Source: Scilla litardierei
Taxonomy: Eukaryota > Streptophyta > Magnoliopsida > Asparagales > Asparagaceae
NCBI GenBank assembly: GCA_030789695.1
Contig: CM061142.1
Location: 47,433,987 to 47,497,986 of the forward strand
Length of the DNA: 64,000 bases
Reading direction: 5' to 3'
A program made the position numbers and the translations under genes. Shown in pieces: positions 21,912 to 31,876 of this stretch. Within the stretch, counting starts at the first letter, position 1. Each line of letters opens with the position of its first letter. Under the pieces are notes generated by a model. It made no database searches. It was not told the origin of the DNA and was given only the letters and a program-made list of their open reading frames with translations.

Positions 21912-22517
21912 TGAAGGATCCTGTCCAAAACAAAGTTAGGATCGATAATTAAAGTGGAGACTTACGCTTGCGTATGCGGAACGATAGTCTCGGAACTTTG
22001 CCTTCGGATTCGCCACGACGGATCGAGTCTTCTCACGAACGGAGTAAGGCTACTAATCCACAATCTAAATCTCTATTTTAGATTAAGAACTTGGAAGGAG
22101 GGAGAGGAAATATTTCTGCAGAGCTTCGCTATGAAGAAGATGCATGCATGAATTTCATGCAAAATGTGTAAGGAAAATGGCTACCCTTGGGTCTTATTTA
22201 TAGCCCCCAAGGTAGTTATTTTAGGGTAAGTTGTTCCTTTGGAACAACTTAATTAAGGTGTACCATGATACATGGCACATTATAAGCTTAAGTTGTACCA
22301 TATGCATGGTACAACATAAGCTTAAGATATTCCCCGTTTATTAGCCATATGTCGCATGCACTTATGCATATATAATGCGACTTTCCCGCTCATACAGAGA
22401 TCCTCTCCGCAAGGGAACAGATTCCCTTTGCACATGACTTCGTGTGCGCGACGTTCGAGGTCTGTATTCCCTCGTACATCCCCCACAAGGGTGTACAAAC
22501 GTCTTCCATATCCAACA
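21912..22517 (-). repeat. Element I 5' LTR
   Basis: Functional promoter copy for this orientation. TATA box CTATAAATAA on the minus strand at 22194-22203, about 310 bp inside the LTR. Confidence 0.95.
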
Positions 22518-24657
22518 CTTGTAACGGGATGTCCTCTGCGATCCCTACCGGCCTTGTGATCCGACCATCGGCTAGTTGTATCCGCATGTCGGTAGGTTTC
22601 AATTCTGTGCCGGTGTTTAGTCTTCGGAACATAGAGAGAGGCATGAGGCTAACACTAGCCCCTAAGTCCACTAACGCCTTTTGTAGAGGGACGCCGCCTA
22701 AGGTGCAAGGAATTCGGAAACTCCCCGGGTCTTTGAATTTGGTGGGCTCCTTCTCTCTCTTGGTGAACCAAGACCCCTCCTCAGCGAGCATGATTTTCTA
22801 CTTCCTCTTTCTTCCCGTTATCAAATCCTTTAAGAACTTGGCGTATGTCGGGATCTCCACGATAGCGTCGAGGAAAGGAATGTTGAGGCTTACCCCTCTC
22901 AAATATTCGAGAAACTTGGCTAGCCGTTTCTCCATTTTTTCTCTAGCAAGCCTCTGAGGGAATGTGATCGGTGGCATAAAACGCCTCTCTTCAATCAGTT
23001 GCTCCGCTTTGGACTTTTCGTCCCCTTGCGGCTCTTTCCCCCTCTCAACTTCAATGACCGGCTCACTTGGCTCTACTCTCTCCACCACGGGCTCCTCGGT
23101 TGGGATCATGGCGGGGGTGGTATCTTTCCCGCCTCTCATAGTAACTGTAACCACGGCGTTGATATGCCCGGTGGTGCCCCGTGGATTTTGCTCGGGTTGA
23201 GCCGGTAATTGTTGACTATTTCGATTTAGCAACGCAAGTTGCTCCGAGATTTGGCCTACAATGGTAGCAAGGGGATCTTGGCTCGCCTTCAAGGAAGCAT
23301 TAGTCTTCTTCTGCTCGACCATAAACTCCTCCGCTCTAGCTTCAAAGTCGGAACGTTGTTGAGCTTGTGGAGGGTTTGGATTTCTCCACCCTTGATTGTA
23401 TCCGGGCGGCCTATAGGGCCCCACTTGTTGCTTTGGAGGGAAATTTTGTTACGGAGGCCCCCTCGGTGGATAATGTTGTTGTTGTTGTTGTTGTGGTCGA
23501 GCTTGGTACGGTGGTTGTTGCGGGGGGTTCAATGCTCCATCATTGTTTGCATAGGAGAAACCGGGATGGTTTCTAGCGGCCGGATTGGCCCAATATCCTT
23601 GGTTCCCTGCGACGTATTGAACTTGCTCCAAAGATCCCTCTCCTTGTTCTCCTCCCAAATACATAGCTTGGGATTGGTCTTGCCAATCGCACATTTGATT
23701 TATTGGTGTGGATGTGGAAGGGGTTCCTTGGGGCTCCGTAATATATTTCTCCAGTCTCTCCACTACCTTGTGGAGAGAATCGAACTTGTTGGTCAGCTCC
23801 GCTATGGCCTTGGCCTCATAGATGCTAGATGGCTTCAAGGAGGACGAAGAGTGTCCTCGCTCGTCGCCCCATTATTGATTGTTCGAGGTCATCTCCTCAA
23901 TTAAGGCCGTAGCTTCGTCGGGAGTCTTCGATAGGATGGCCCCATTTGCCGCGGCATCAATAATCTGCTTGGTCCCCGGTTGGAGACCATTGTAGAAGCT
24001 ATGGACTAGCTCCCAATCTTCAATGCTATGGTGGGGGCACTGATGCTGCAGGTCTTTGAAGCGCTCCCAAGCCTCGTAGAGTGTCTCTTGAGGTCCTTGC
24101 TTGAAGGACATGAGAGCACTCCTAATCTTTACCGTCTTGGAGGGCGGATAGAACTTGTCGATAAATGCGCTCGCCAACTCATCCCATGTGGTAAAGACTC
24201 CTTCAGCTTGCGTCCTCAACCAATAAAGAGCTTTATCCTTTAATGTGAAGGGGAAGAGGCGCAGTCTGATGGCATCTAGGGTAACGCCCGGCATCTGGAA
24301 GGTGGCGCACTTTGATAGGAAGAGCTGGATGTGGTAGTGGGGATTTTCATGGGCGTTCCCATGAAATGGATCCTGCTGCATCAGAACCACAAGCCCAGTC
24401 TTCAACTCAAAATTCTTGTCGGCCGCCAACTCCGGCATGGCTATGGACGAGGTCGTGGAGGAAGTCTTAGGCCGGAGCCTATCTCGAATGGAAATAATCC
24501 TCGCCATTCTTGCCGCTAACTCTTCAGGCGTCTCCCGGACGTTCATAAACCTCCCTTCCGTATCGGGTCTCCTATCCGCTCTGATTCTCCGTAATGTACG
24601 CTCGATCTCAGGATCAAACAATATATCGATGGGGTCCGCTATGGATCTCGTGTACAT
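22518..24657 (-). pseudogene. Element C gag and protease N-terminal part
   Basis: ATG at 24657. One reading frame carries three in-frame stops (near 23872, 23450 and 22798). The gag capsid-type domain (retrotransposon gag family) includes PHYHIQLFLSKCATFQMPG, LFPFTLKDKA and FIDKFYPPSKT; then a Gln/Pro-rich region; then a basic segment FLDAIVEIPTYAKFLKDL typical of Athila gag-PR; then protease with active site LVDLGASVSLMP (DLGAS in place of DTG/DSG is usual in this lineage). The gene is split by element I within the protease; the frame is continuous across the target site. Gag packages the element RNA and the protease cuts the polyprotein. Confidence 0.85.
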
Positions 24658-24774
24658 GCACGGGAAAACAAAGTTTCAAAGAAGTTATTAGCACAATGGA
24701 AGGGTTAGATAAAAATAAAGAAATAAAACAAAAAGAAAGAAATAGCTAGGGTGGTAGGATCAAACACAATCGCC

Positions 24775-24792
24775 TCCCCGGCAGCGGCGCCA
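24775..24792 (-). other. Primer binding site, tRNA-Asp (element C)
   Basis: Minus-strand TGGCGCCGCTGCCGGGGA, 6 nt after the LTR end, matches the 3' end of plant tRNA-Asp with one difference. Confidence 0.85.
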
Positions 24793-24798
24793 AAAACT

Positions 24799-25032
24799 TG
24801 ATCGCTCCAAAATGCAACCCAAGAGCACGACCAAAAACTTGGTCGGCCCTGGATACACACCCAGAGAACGATTGTAGTTTTACCGCAAGCGCACGGCGTA
24901 GTGGCGAGCGGGTATCGAACACGAGGAGGTGGTGTTGGCTCCAATCTATCATAGGTTGGCTTGACTACGAATGTTTTATTGGTGGAGATGGCTATGGAAT
25001 GATATAATGGCAATGGTGATGGATGTTGGTGT
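24799..25032 (-). repeat. Element C 5' LTR fragment (truncated)
   Basis: The last 234 bp of an Athila-like LTR. It is related to LTR B over the GTTCGATACCCGCTCGCC and GCGCTTGCGGTAAAACTACAA segments and ends GAGCGATCA. The upstream LTR part is missing; the sequence joins element A integrase at 25033. Confidence 0.75.
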
Positions 25033-28026
25033 CGATGGGAGTGCGAAAGGCCGTGCGATATGCCCATAGAGCATCGTTTAACTTCATTGACCAATCCTTT
25101 CTAGATCGATCCACGGTCTTCTCAAGAATTTGCTTGATCTCTCTATTTGAGACCTCCACTTGGCCGCTTGTCTGGGGGTGATACGCCATGCCAACTCTAT
25201 GGTTTACCCCGTATTTCTTCAACATGGCTTCAAACTTGTTTTCTATGAAATGGCTCCCCCCGTCGCTTATCAAAGTACGAGGCACTCCGAAGCGTGGGAA
25301 GATATTCTGCTTGAAGAACTTAGAGACGACCCTTGCATCATTGGTAGGGGTAGCGATTGCTTCCACCCATTTGAAGACGTAGTCAACGGCCAATAGGATG
25401 TATTTGTTACCATTGCTCGACGGAAATGGTCCCATGAAGTCCACTCCCCAACAATCAAAAAGCTCAATTTCTTGGATGGGCCTCATTGGCATCTCATTGC
25501 GTTTGGAAATATTCCCGGTCCGTTGGCATCTATCGCACCCCTTTACAAAGTCGTGGGTGTCTTTAAACATTGTTGGCCAGAAGAATCCGCTCTGCAAAAT
25601 CTTAGCGGTTGTCTTAGAGGCGGCATGATGTCCCCCGCATGGCATACCGTGGCAATGCAAAATGATAGACGTTGCCTCCTCCTTAGAAACACACCTCCGA
25701 ATAACACTGTCTTTGCATATCTTGAAGAGGTATGGATCTTCCCAAAAATAGCTACGGACCTCATGCAAAAATCTCCTCTTTTGTTGTGTGGGCATACCGC
25801 ATGGTTTAATCCCACAAGCCAAGTAGTTGACGAAGTCCGTATACTAAGGCACTTCTCCGGTCCTTACGGCGTATAGCCTCTCATCAACGAAGGTGTCGTC
25901 GATAGGCAAACTCTCATCCTCCTTGTCGCGAATAAGCCTAGACAAATGATCCGCTACCACATTATTCGTACCTTTCTTGTCTCTGATCTCCAGATCGAAT
26001 TCTTGCAACAAGAGTATCCACCTAATTAACCGCGGTTTGGCCTCTTTCTTGTTTAGGAGATATTTCAATGCCGCATGGTCGGTGTGAACAATCACCTTGG
26101 AACCAAGGAGGTAGGAGCGAAACTTCTCGATGGAATAGATGACCGCTAGAAGCTCTTTTTCGGTAGTTGTATAGCTTTTCTGCGCGTCATCCAATGTCTT
26201 GCTCGCAAAGAATATTGCATGAAGCTTCCTATCTTTCCTTTGTCCCAATACCGCCCCGATGGCTTGGTCGCTAGCATCACACATTAGCTCAAAGGGAAGG
26301 CTCCAATCCGATGGTTGTATGATGGGTGCAGAAACTAGTGCTTCCTTCAAGGTATTGAAGGCTTGCAAGCATTCATCTGAATAAATAAAAGGAGTATCCT
26401 TAGCAAGCAAAGATGTAAGAGGTCAGGCAATCAAGGCAAAATCCTTGATAAAGCGGCGGTAAAACCCCGCATGACCAAGAAAGCCTCTAATGCCCTTAAC
26501 ATTAATAGGAGGAGGGAGTTTCTCGATTACCTCAATCTTCGCCTTGTCTACCTCAATCCCTCTCGAGGAGACAAGGTGCCCAAGTACTATGCCTTCGGTC
26601 ACCATGAAGTGACACTTCTCCCAATTTAGAGTTAGATTATTTTGTTGGCACCTTTTAAGAACTTTAGTGAGATTAGCCAAACAAGAATCAAACTCGCTTC
26701 CGTAAACCGAAAAATCATCCATAAAGACTTCCATAATATTTTCAATGTAATAGGAAAAAATGGATGTCATACATCTCTGAAAGGTTGCGGGAGCGTTACA
26801 AAGACCAAAGGGCATCCTACGGTAGGCATAGGTACTATAGGGACAAGTGAAAGTGGTTTTTTCTTGGTCATCTTCATGTAAAGGGATTTGGAAAAACCCT
26901 GAATATCCGTCCAAATAACAAAAGTACTTATGTTTAGTTAGGCGTTCAAGCATTTGATCAATGAAGGGCAACGGGTAATGGTCTTTCCGGGTGGCTTTAT
27001 TCAATTTCCTATAGTCAATGCACATCCGCCATCCCGTGACAGTGCGTGTAGAAATGGGCTCTCCTTTGTCATTTTTTATAACGGTCATCCCTCCTTTCTT
27101 GGGGACGACGTGGACGGGGCTAACCCACCTACTGTCAGAGATAGGATAAATAATACCGGCCTCGAGCAATTTTAGGATTTCCTTTTTAACCACCTCTTTC
27201 ATGTTCGGGTTTAACCACCTTTGAGGCTCTATGGAGGTGGCGTCGGTATCCTCCAAATGGATCCTATGTGTGCAAAGCCTAGGGCTTATCCCTTTTATAT
27301 CGGAGATAGTGTAGCCAAGGACATCTTTGTGGCTCCTAAGAACGTCTAGGAGTCTCTCAAGTTGATCATGCGTGAGGTGGGAGTTAACTATCATCGGAAA
27401 AGTTAATTTATTACCCAAAAAGGCATACCTTAGATTCGGTGGTAATTGTTTAAGTTCTACCTCAAGAGGTGCCGTTCCTTCTACTTCATCAGCTCACATG
27501 AGTTTGGCTTCTCCTTTGATATCCGAGTTTAGCTCATGTTCAGGCGGCGTGCTCTCATGTGAAGACTCAGACTCATTCCTTAATGAGGACGATGCATCGA
27601 AATAGACGCTCTCCGATTCTGTGCTAGCATCGTCAAAACCTTCACTCTGCTCTGGTTCGTTCCTAGAATCAAGAACCACACATCAGACGATTCATAAAAG
27701 CAAGAGTGAGGGTCATAGAGTGTAACTCCCTGAACATTGGTTTGTTCGAAAGATTCTTCGTGAGTATAATGCTCTTCGACACTTGTTCTACCGTCTTCGA
27801 AGTATAACTTGTCGTCTATCACATCAACTCTGACATTGCCCCCGATAGTCCCGTCCGGGGAGACTTGATCCATCACAAAACTAGCAAACAATTGTTCGTC
27901 GGGGTCCTTGATATCGATAGCAAAAGCTCCGGTAGCGTGGACCTCATCGACAAGCTCCTTAAGGAGGTATGTGAAGGAGTCATAATCTCCCTGACTGAGT
28001 TCCGTTGTCGACATTGCATCCTCCAT
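25033..28026 (-). pseudogene. Element A pol (RT-RNase H-integrase), broken
   Basis: Starts with ATG at 28026 (MEDAMSTTEL...), a family-specific acidic region of about 200 residues, then RT ([29 protein letters not shown]), RNase H ([21 protein letters not shown]) and integrase (HHCC motif, DFMG..., SDGGSHF, VEVSNRE), truncated at TAFRTPI. Lesions: a 2-nt insertion near 27680, stops at 27494-27496 (CGA to TGA), about 26420 (CGA to TGA) and about 25843 (TGG to TAG). Inactive. Compared with element B the rest is well aligned. Confidence 0.9.
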
Positions 28027-28167
28027 TCTACCTGCTAAGATCTTATGCAAAATACGGGGAGAATATGCAAATAGGGCTGCAAACAGAGTTAGAACAGGAT
28101 ATTGAAGAAAGTAAAGAAAGAAAGAAAAATAACCGGGTGGTCGATGCCGAACACCGTCAAAATGTCA

Positions 28168-28272
28168 TCCCCGGCAACGGCGCCAAAAACTTGATCGCTT
28201 CAAAATGCAACCCTAGAGCACAACCTAGTATGGCGCAATTTACACGGAGATGAATCCCCGGCAACGGTGCCA
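28168..28272 (-). other. Tandem tRNA-Asp primer sites, element A
   Basis: Two copies of LTR end plus primer site 87 bp apart: 28255-28272 (TGGCACCGTTGCCGGGGA on the minus strand, one mismatch) and 28168-28185 (TGGCGCCGTTGCCGGGGA, perfect). Each is preceded by GATCAAGTTTT. The second LTR-end segment resembles the end of LTR C (TTGGGTTGCATTTTGGAGCGATCA). Which one defines the LTR end is unclear. Confidence 0.75.
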
Positions 28273-28639
28273 AAAACTTGATCGCGCCCGGGCGTACACC
28301 CTAAAGAGCGACCGTGTAGTTTTACCGCAAGCGCATGGTGTAGCGGCGAGCGGGTATCGAACACAGGGAGGACGTATGACAGTGCCTTCTCCGAACAACC
28401 TGGCTATAGGGACAGAAGAGTAGGAATTTGCCTTTCGGCGATGTTGTCACAATCGTCAAATAATGTAAAGAGATATAAAGTCAAATAAAGACGCCTAGGG
28501 AATAGGGAATCCCTGCTACTCACCGTATCTCGTCATTGTGATTCATCGGTATCACAATTGCTAGGGTAGTATCTCGGATGAACTAGTTGCAACTGAATGT
28601 AAAACCTAGCTCACGCTCTTGCGCTGTGCCGGTCTATAG

Positions 28640-28950
28640 CGAACCTAGGTTCGGGTCCAATCTCTTGCAAACCCTAGCCTAGGTAAACTAGCGTTAGGAT
28701 CAACATCATTGTTCAATCGCATCCCGAGCCCACTCTCGTGCAAACTCGGGCTATGACCTAGGTTGGGATAGTTCCTACCCGTCCAACCTCTTGCAAACGG
28801 GTATCGGTATGGAATTGCAACCGAGAACCCAAGTATCGGTCCAATCTCTTGCAAACCGATACTACGGAAACTCAATTTCAACCCAATCCGGATTTCTAGG
28901 ATTTCCTATCGAATTGGGATCTAATCTCTTGCAAATCCCAATCGATATGA
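28640..28950 (-). other. Five-stem-loop array, LTR of element A
   Basis: Minus-strand loops close to TTGCAAGAGATTGG at plus positions 28921-28934, 28841-28854, 28783-28796, 28730-28743 and 28657-28670. Stems differ but pair: for example ATTGGGAT/ATCCCAAT extended by TATCG/CGATA, AGTATCGGT/ACCGATACT, TACCCGT/ACGGGTA, CCCGAGT/GCTCGGG. Same order as in element B. Confidence 0.85.
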
Positions 28951-29425
28951 ACACCTAGCTATCCGTAATATTTCGATCCCAAACTAACCCTAATAGTAAT
29001 TCTAGCAATAGTTCTACCAAATCATCACAAATCGGAAATTGGGCTCGTAGGGTTCATCCCCATGCCCTAAGACGTTAATACTACTCACAAATCATATTGC
29101 TAATGAAAGAATAATCAATATAAATAGCAATGGAATTCATAGCAATAATCAAAATAACAATAAAAATAGGATTTTTAATGAAGAGGGAGACAAACCAATG
29201 TAGCTCTCCAAGAATCCAACAAAATAGCACTTTTCTCTCCTCTCCAATCACAAGAATAAAACTCTAAAAAGTTTAATCTAAAAAAGGCTGCCAAAAGCAA
29301 GGAAGAAGCTCCTAAAACTAGGTTAGAATCTGGGGTTAAATACCCCCCAAAACTGCACAAAAATTCGTGACCAAACTGCCCCTGCGTAGCTCCAAAATCG
29401 TGATTTCCGCTACAGGCAGCGCTGC

Positions 29426-29706
29426 TCACTCGGCCGAGTGACAAAAGTCGCTCGGCCGAGTGAGAGACCCTGAGAATTTCCAGTAAGTCTGGGGTCTTGG
29501 GGGTCTTCACTTCGGGGGTCACTCGGCCGAGTGAGTTGTCGTCACTCGGCCGATGGGCTTATCTTCACTCGGGCGGTCGACAATTGCCACTCGACCGAGT
29601 CGGCCTTCTGCTGCTCAGACTGACGAAAAACAGTAAGTTGGCTCTTTTTGAGGGGCGTCGTCTGAGTGCCACTCGGGCGGACGGGATACGTCACTCGGCC
29701 GAGGTG
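29426..29706 (-). repeat. CTCGGCCGAGTG array, LTR of element A (left piece)
   Basis: Several copies and variants (CTCGACCGAGT, CTCGGGCGG). The array continues at 42612-42706 on the other side of element B. Confidence 0.85.
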
Positions 29707-30003
29707 GCTTTGATCACTCCTTATTTTACACTTTTTTCCCGCATGTTTGCATGCCATTTGGATCGCCCAAATCATGTTTTTCACGATATATCGACGATAT
29801 TGTGATGCTTTTCACGATTTGTTGTTTTTGTCGCATTTCAGGTGATTTGGCGCGATTTGGAGTGATCTCGAGATACGCCTACTCCAGAGTGTCACCGACG
29901 ACCTCCCCAAGGGGTATTTTGCTGTTGGAGAGGAGCGGAAGAAGAACTGACGTCTCAGGAGCAACGAGGAGGCCAAAACAAGATGTTTGGGCATGTTTTG
30001 TGT

Positions 30004-30390
30004 CCCACTCGGCCGAGTGGAGGAGCCACTCGGCCGACCAGCGAGACACCGCTCGGCCGACCAGATCGGATACGTTTTATACGTGCACTCGGCCGAGCGA
30101 CGGAGACCACATCGGCCGAGTGACGAGATCCCGTCTGCCCAAGTGGCGCCCTGACGAAGCCATTCAAAAATCACCAACTTACTGTTTTTCGGCTGCCTGA
30201 GCTTCAGAAGACCCACTCGGCCGAGTGGATAATCCCGACCGCCCGAGTACCAAGAAGCCATCGGCCGAGTGACGAAAACTCACTCGGCCGAGCCGCCCCC
30301 GAAGTGAAGACCCCTAAAGATCGAGACTTACTGGAAAATTACAGGGTTTCTCACTCGGCCGAGCGACTTTTGTCACTCGGCCGAGTGCGA
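30004..30390 (+). repeat. CTCGGCCGAGTG palindrome array, 5' LTR of B
   Basis: About ten copies, some with one arm altered (CTCGGCCGACC, ATCGGCCGAGTG), spaced 15-90 bp, ending about 80 bp before the TATA-like box. Confidence 0.9.
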
Positions 30391-30470
30391 CGCGCTGCCT
30401 GTAGCGAAAATTGCGGATTTCAGGCTGCGCAGGGGTATTTTGGTCATAGTTTTTGGACGATTTTGGGGGG

Positions 30471-30477
30471 TATTTAA
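30471..30477 (+). promoter_or_regulatory. Candidate TATA box of LTR B
   Basis: GGGGTATTTAACCCC; the same sequence is kept in the 3' LTR (41547-41553) and in LTR A (29336-29342, minus strand). Confidence 0.5.
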
Positions 30478-30870
30478 CCCCTGTTTTTACCCTAGTTTGG
30501 AGGGAGCTTTTCTCTTAGATTTTTGCAGCTTTTTAGGTTTACTTTTTAGTTTTATTCTTGTGATTGGAGAGAGGACTAAAGTTGATTTTTTGTTGGATTA
30601 ATTGAAGAACTCCATTGGTTTGCCTCTCTCTTCTCTAAAAATTCTATTTTTATTGCATATCTCAATATTGTGATGAATTCTATTGCTTATTTCATTGATT
30701 ATTCTTGTGTTTGTGCTATGAATTGTGAGTAGTCTCCGCGTCTTGGGGCGTGTGGATGAACCCTACAAGCCCAATTTCATATTTGTGATGAATTGGTAGA
30801 AATTTTGCTAGAATTGTTGTTTAGGGATTAGTTTGGGATCGATTTACTACGGATATCTAGGAGTTCATAC

Positions 30871-31170
30871 CGATTGGGATTTGCAAGAGATTGGATCCCA
30901 ATTCGATAGGAAACCCTAGAAATCCGAATTGGGTTGGAATCGAATTTTGTAGTATCGGTTTGCAAGAGATTGGACCGATACTAAGGTTTCCGGTTGCAAT
31001 TCCGTGCCGATACCCGTTTGCAAGAGATTGGACGGGTAGGAACTATCCCAACCTAGGTCGCGGGCCGAGTTTGCAAGAGATTGGGCTCGGTACGCGATTG
31101 AACGATGATGTTGATCCTAATGCTAGCTTCCCTAGGCTAGGGATTGCAAGAGATTGGACCCAAATCTAGG
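30871..31170 (+). other. Five-stem-loop array, 5' LTR of B
   Basis: Loop TTGCAAGAGATTGG is identical five times: 30881-30894, 30960-30973, 31018-31031, 31071-31084, 31144-31157. Stems: ATTGGGAT/ATCCCAAT (8 bp); TAGTATCGGT/ACCGATACTA (10 bp, perfect); TACCCGT/ACGGGTA (7 bp); GTCGCGGGCCGAGT paired with GCTCGGTACGCGAT (one mismatch, with G-T pairs); GGG/CCC plus outer CCTAG/CTAGG. It lies about 400-700 nt after the TATA box and before the primer site, so it should be in the RNA leader. Confidence 0.9.
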
Positions 31171-31536
31171 ATAGCTATAGACCGGCAACAGCGCGAGAGC
31201 GTGAGCTTGGTTCTACACTCAGCTGCAACTAGTTCATCCAAAATCTTATTCTAGCAATTTTGATACCGACGAACCACATTTACGAAATACGGTGAGTAGC
31301 GAGAATTCCCCATTCCCTAGACGTTCTTTATTTGATTTGATATTTCCACATTTTGTCTGACGATTGTGACAGGATCGCCAAAGGAAAATTTCTCTCTTCT
31401 TAAATAGCCAGGTTGATTGGAACAAGCACGGTCATTCGTCCTCCCTGTGTTCGATATCCCGCTCGCCTCTATACCGTGCGCTTGCGGTAAAACTACAACC
31501 GTTCTTTGGGTTACATCCCGGAGCGATCAAGTTTTT

Positions 31537-31554
31537 GGCGCCGCTGCCGGGGAG
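31537..31554 (+). other. Primer binding site, tRNA-Asp (element B)
   Basis: TGGCGCCGCTGCCGGGGA a few nt after the LTR end, matching the 3' end of tRNA-Asp with one difference; same as in element C. Confidence 0.9.
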
Positions 31555-31669
31555 GGCATTTTGACGGTGTTCGTCATCGACCACCCGGTTACTTCTTCTT
31601 TCTCTCTTTCTTTACTTTCTTCTATTTGCATATTCTCCCTGTATTTTGCATAAGGTCTTTACAGGAAGA

Positions 31670-31876
31670 ATGGAGGATGCAATGTCAACAATAGAACTCG
31701 GTCAGGAAGACTATGACTCCTTCACAGACCTCCTTAAGGAGCTTATCGACGAGGTCCACGCTACCGGATCTTTCGCTATCGGTGTCAAGGACCCCGACGA
31801 ACAACTGTTTGCTAGTTTCGTGATGGACCAGATCTCCCCGGAGGGGACTATCGGGGCAGTGTCAGAGTTGACGTGA
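31670..31876 (+). pseudogene. Element B pol N-terminal leader region (frameshifted)
   Basis: ATG at 31670 begins about 115 nt after the primer site and encodes an acidic region ([43 protein letters not shown]). In element A this region is in the same frame as the rest of pol. Here a run of four G at 31853-31856, against five in A, shifts the frame and gives TGA at 31874-31876. It is not gag: no capsid or zinc-knuckle features. Function unknown. Confidence 0.7.

Larger units (their letters stand above)
14415..22517 (-). mobile_element. Element I: intact, young Ty1/copia retrotransposon
   Basis: 8.1-kb element with 606-bp LTRs at both ends (14415-15020 and 21912-22517), TG...CA ends, and a perfect 5-bp target duplication CTTGT (14410-14414 and 22518-22522). 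By eye I find two differences between the LTRs (near 14839 and 14964), so the insertion is recent. The polyprotein ORF is uninterrupted, a primer site follows the 5' LTR and a polypurine tract precedes the 3' LTR. It is inserted in the protease gene of element C. Confidence 0.95.
9228..25032 (-). mobile_element. Element C: Athila-like Ty3/gypsy element with gag-PR but no RT/INT
   Basis: Read right to left: 3' end of a 5' LTR (24799-25032), tRNA-Asp primer site (24775-24792), gag and protease (24657 to 22518), the inserted copia element I, the protease end fused to a pol tail (14414-13784), a motif-rich spacer, and the Athila-type 3' ORF (12558-10411). RT, RNase H and integrase are absent, not merely broken: the protease end and the post-integrase tail are continuous in one ORF. 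The 5' LTR is cut off at 25032 where integrase of element A begins. The 3' end is cut by the Helitron at 9227; its 3' LTR is not in the window. Confidence 0.85.
28279..29710 (-). repeat. Element A 5' LTR, left piece
   Basis: R/U5 side of the LTR (minus strand), holding five stem-loops (28640-28950), a TATA-like TATTTAA (29336-29342) and palindrome motifs (29426-29702). Element B entered at 29710 within the motif array; GGCTT at 29706-29710 is the target duplication. Confidence 0.85.
29711..31529 (+). repeat. Element B 5' LTR
   Basis: U3 with palindrome array 30004-30390, TATA-like TATTTAA at 30471-30477, then a long R-U5 containing the stem-loop array. Ends next to the primer site. Confidence 0.95.

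Noticed and set aside
30871..31170. Regularly repeated TTGCAAGAGATTGG as a CRISPR-like array
   Set aside because: Plant nuclear retrotransposon LTR; the spacers are complementary arms of hairpins, and there are no cas genes.
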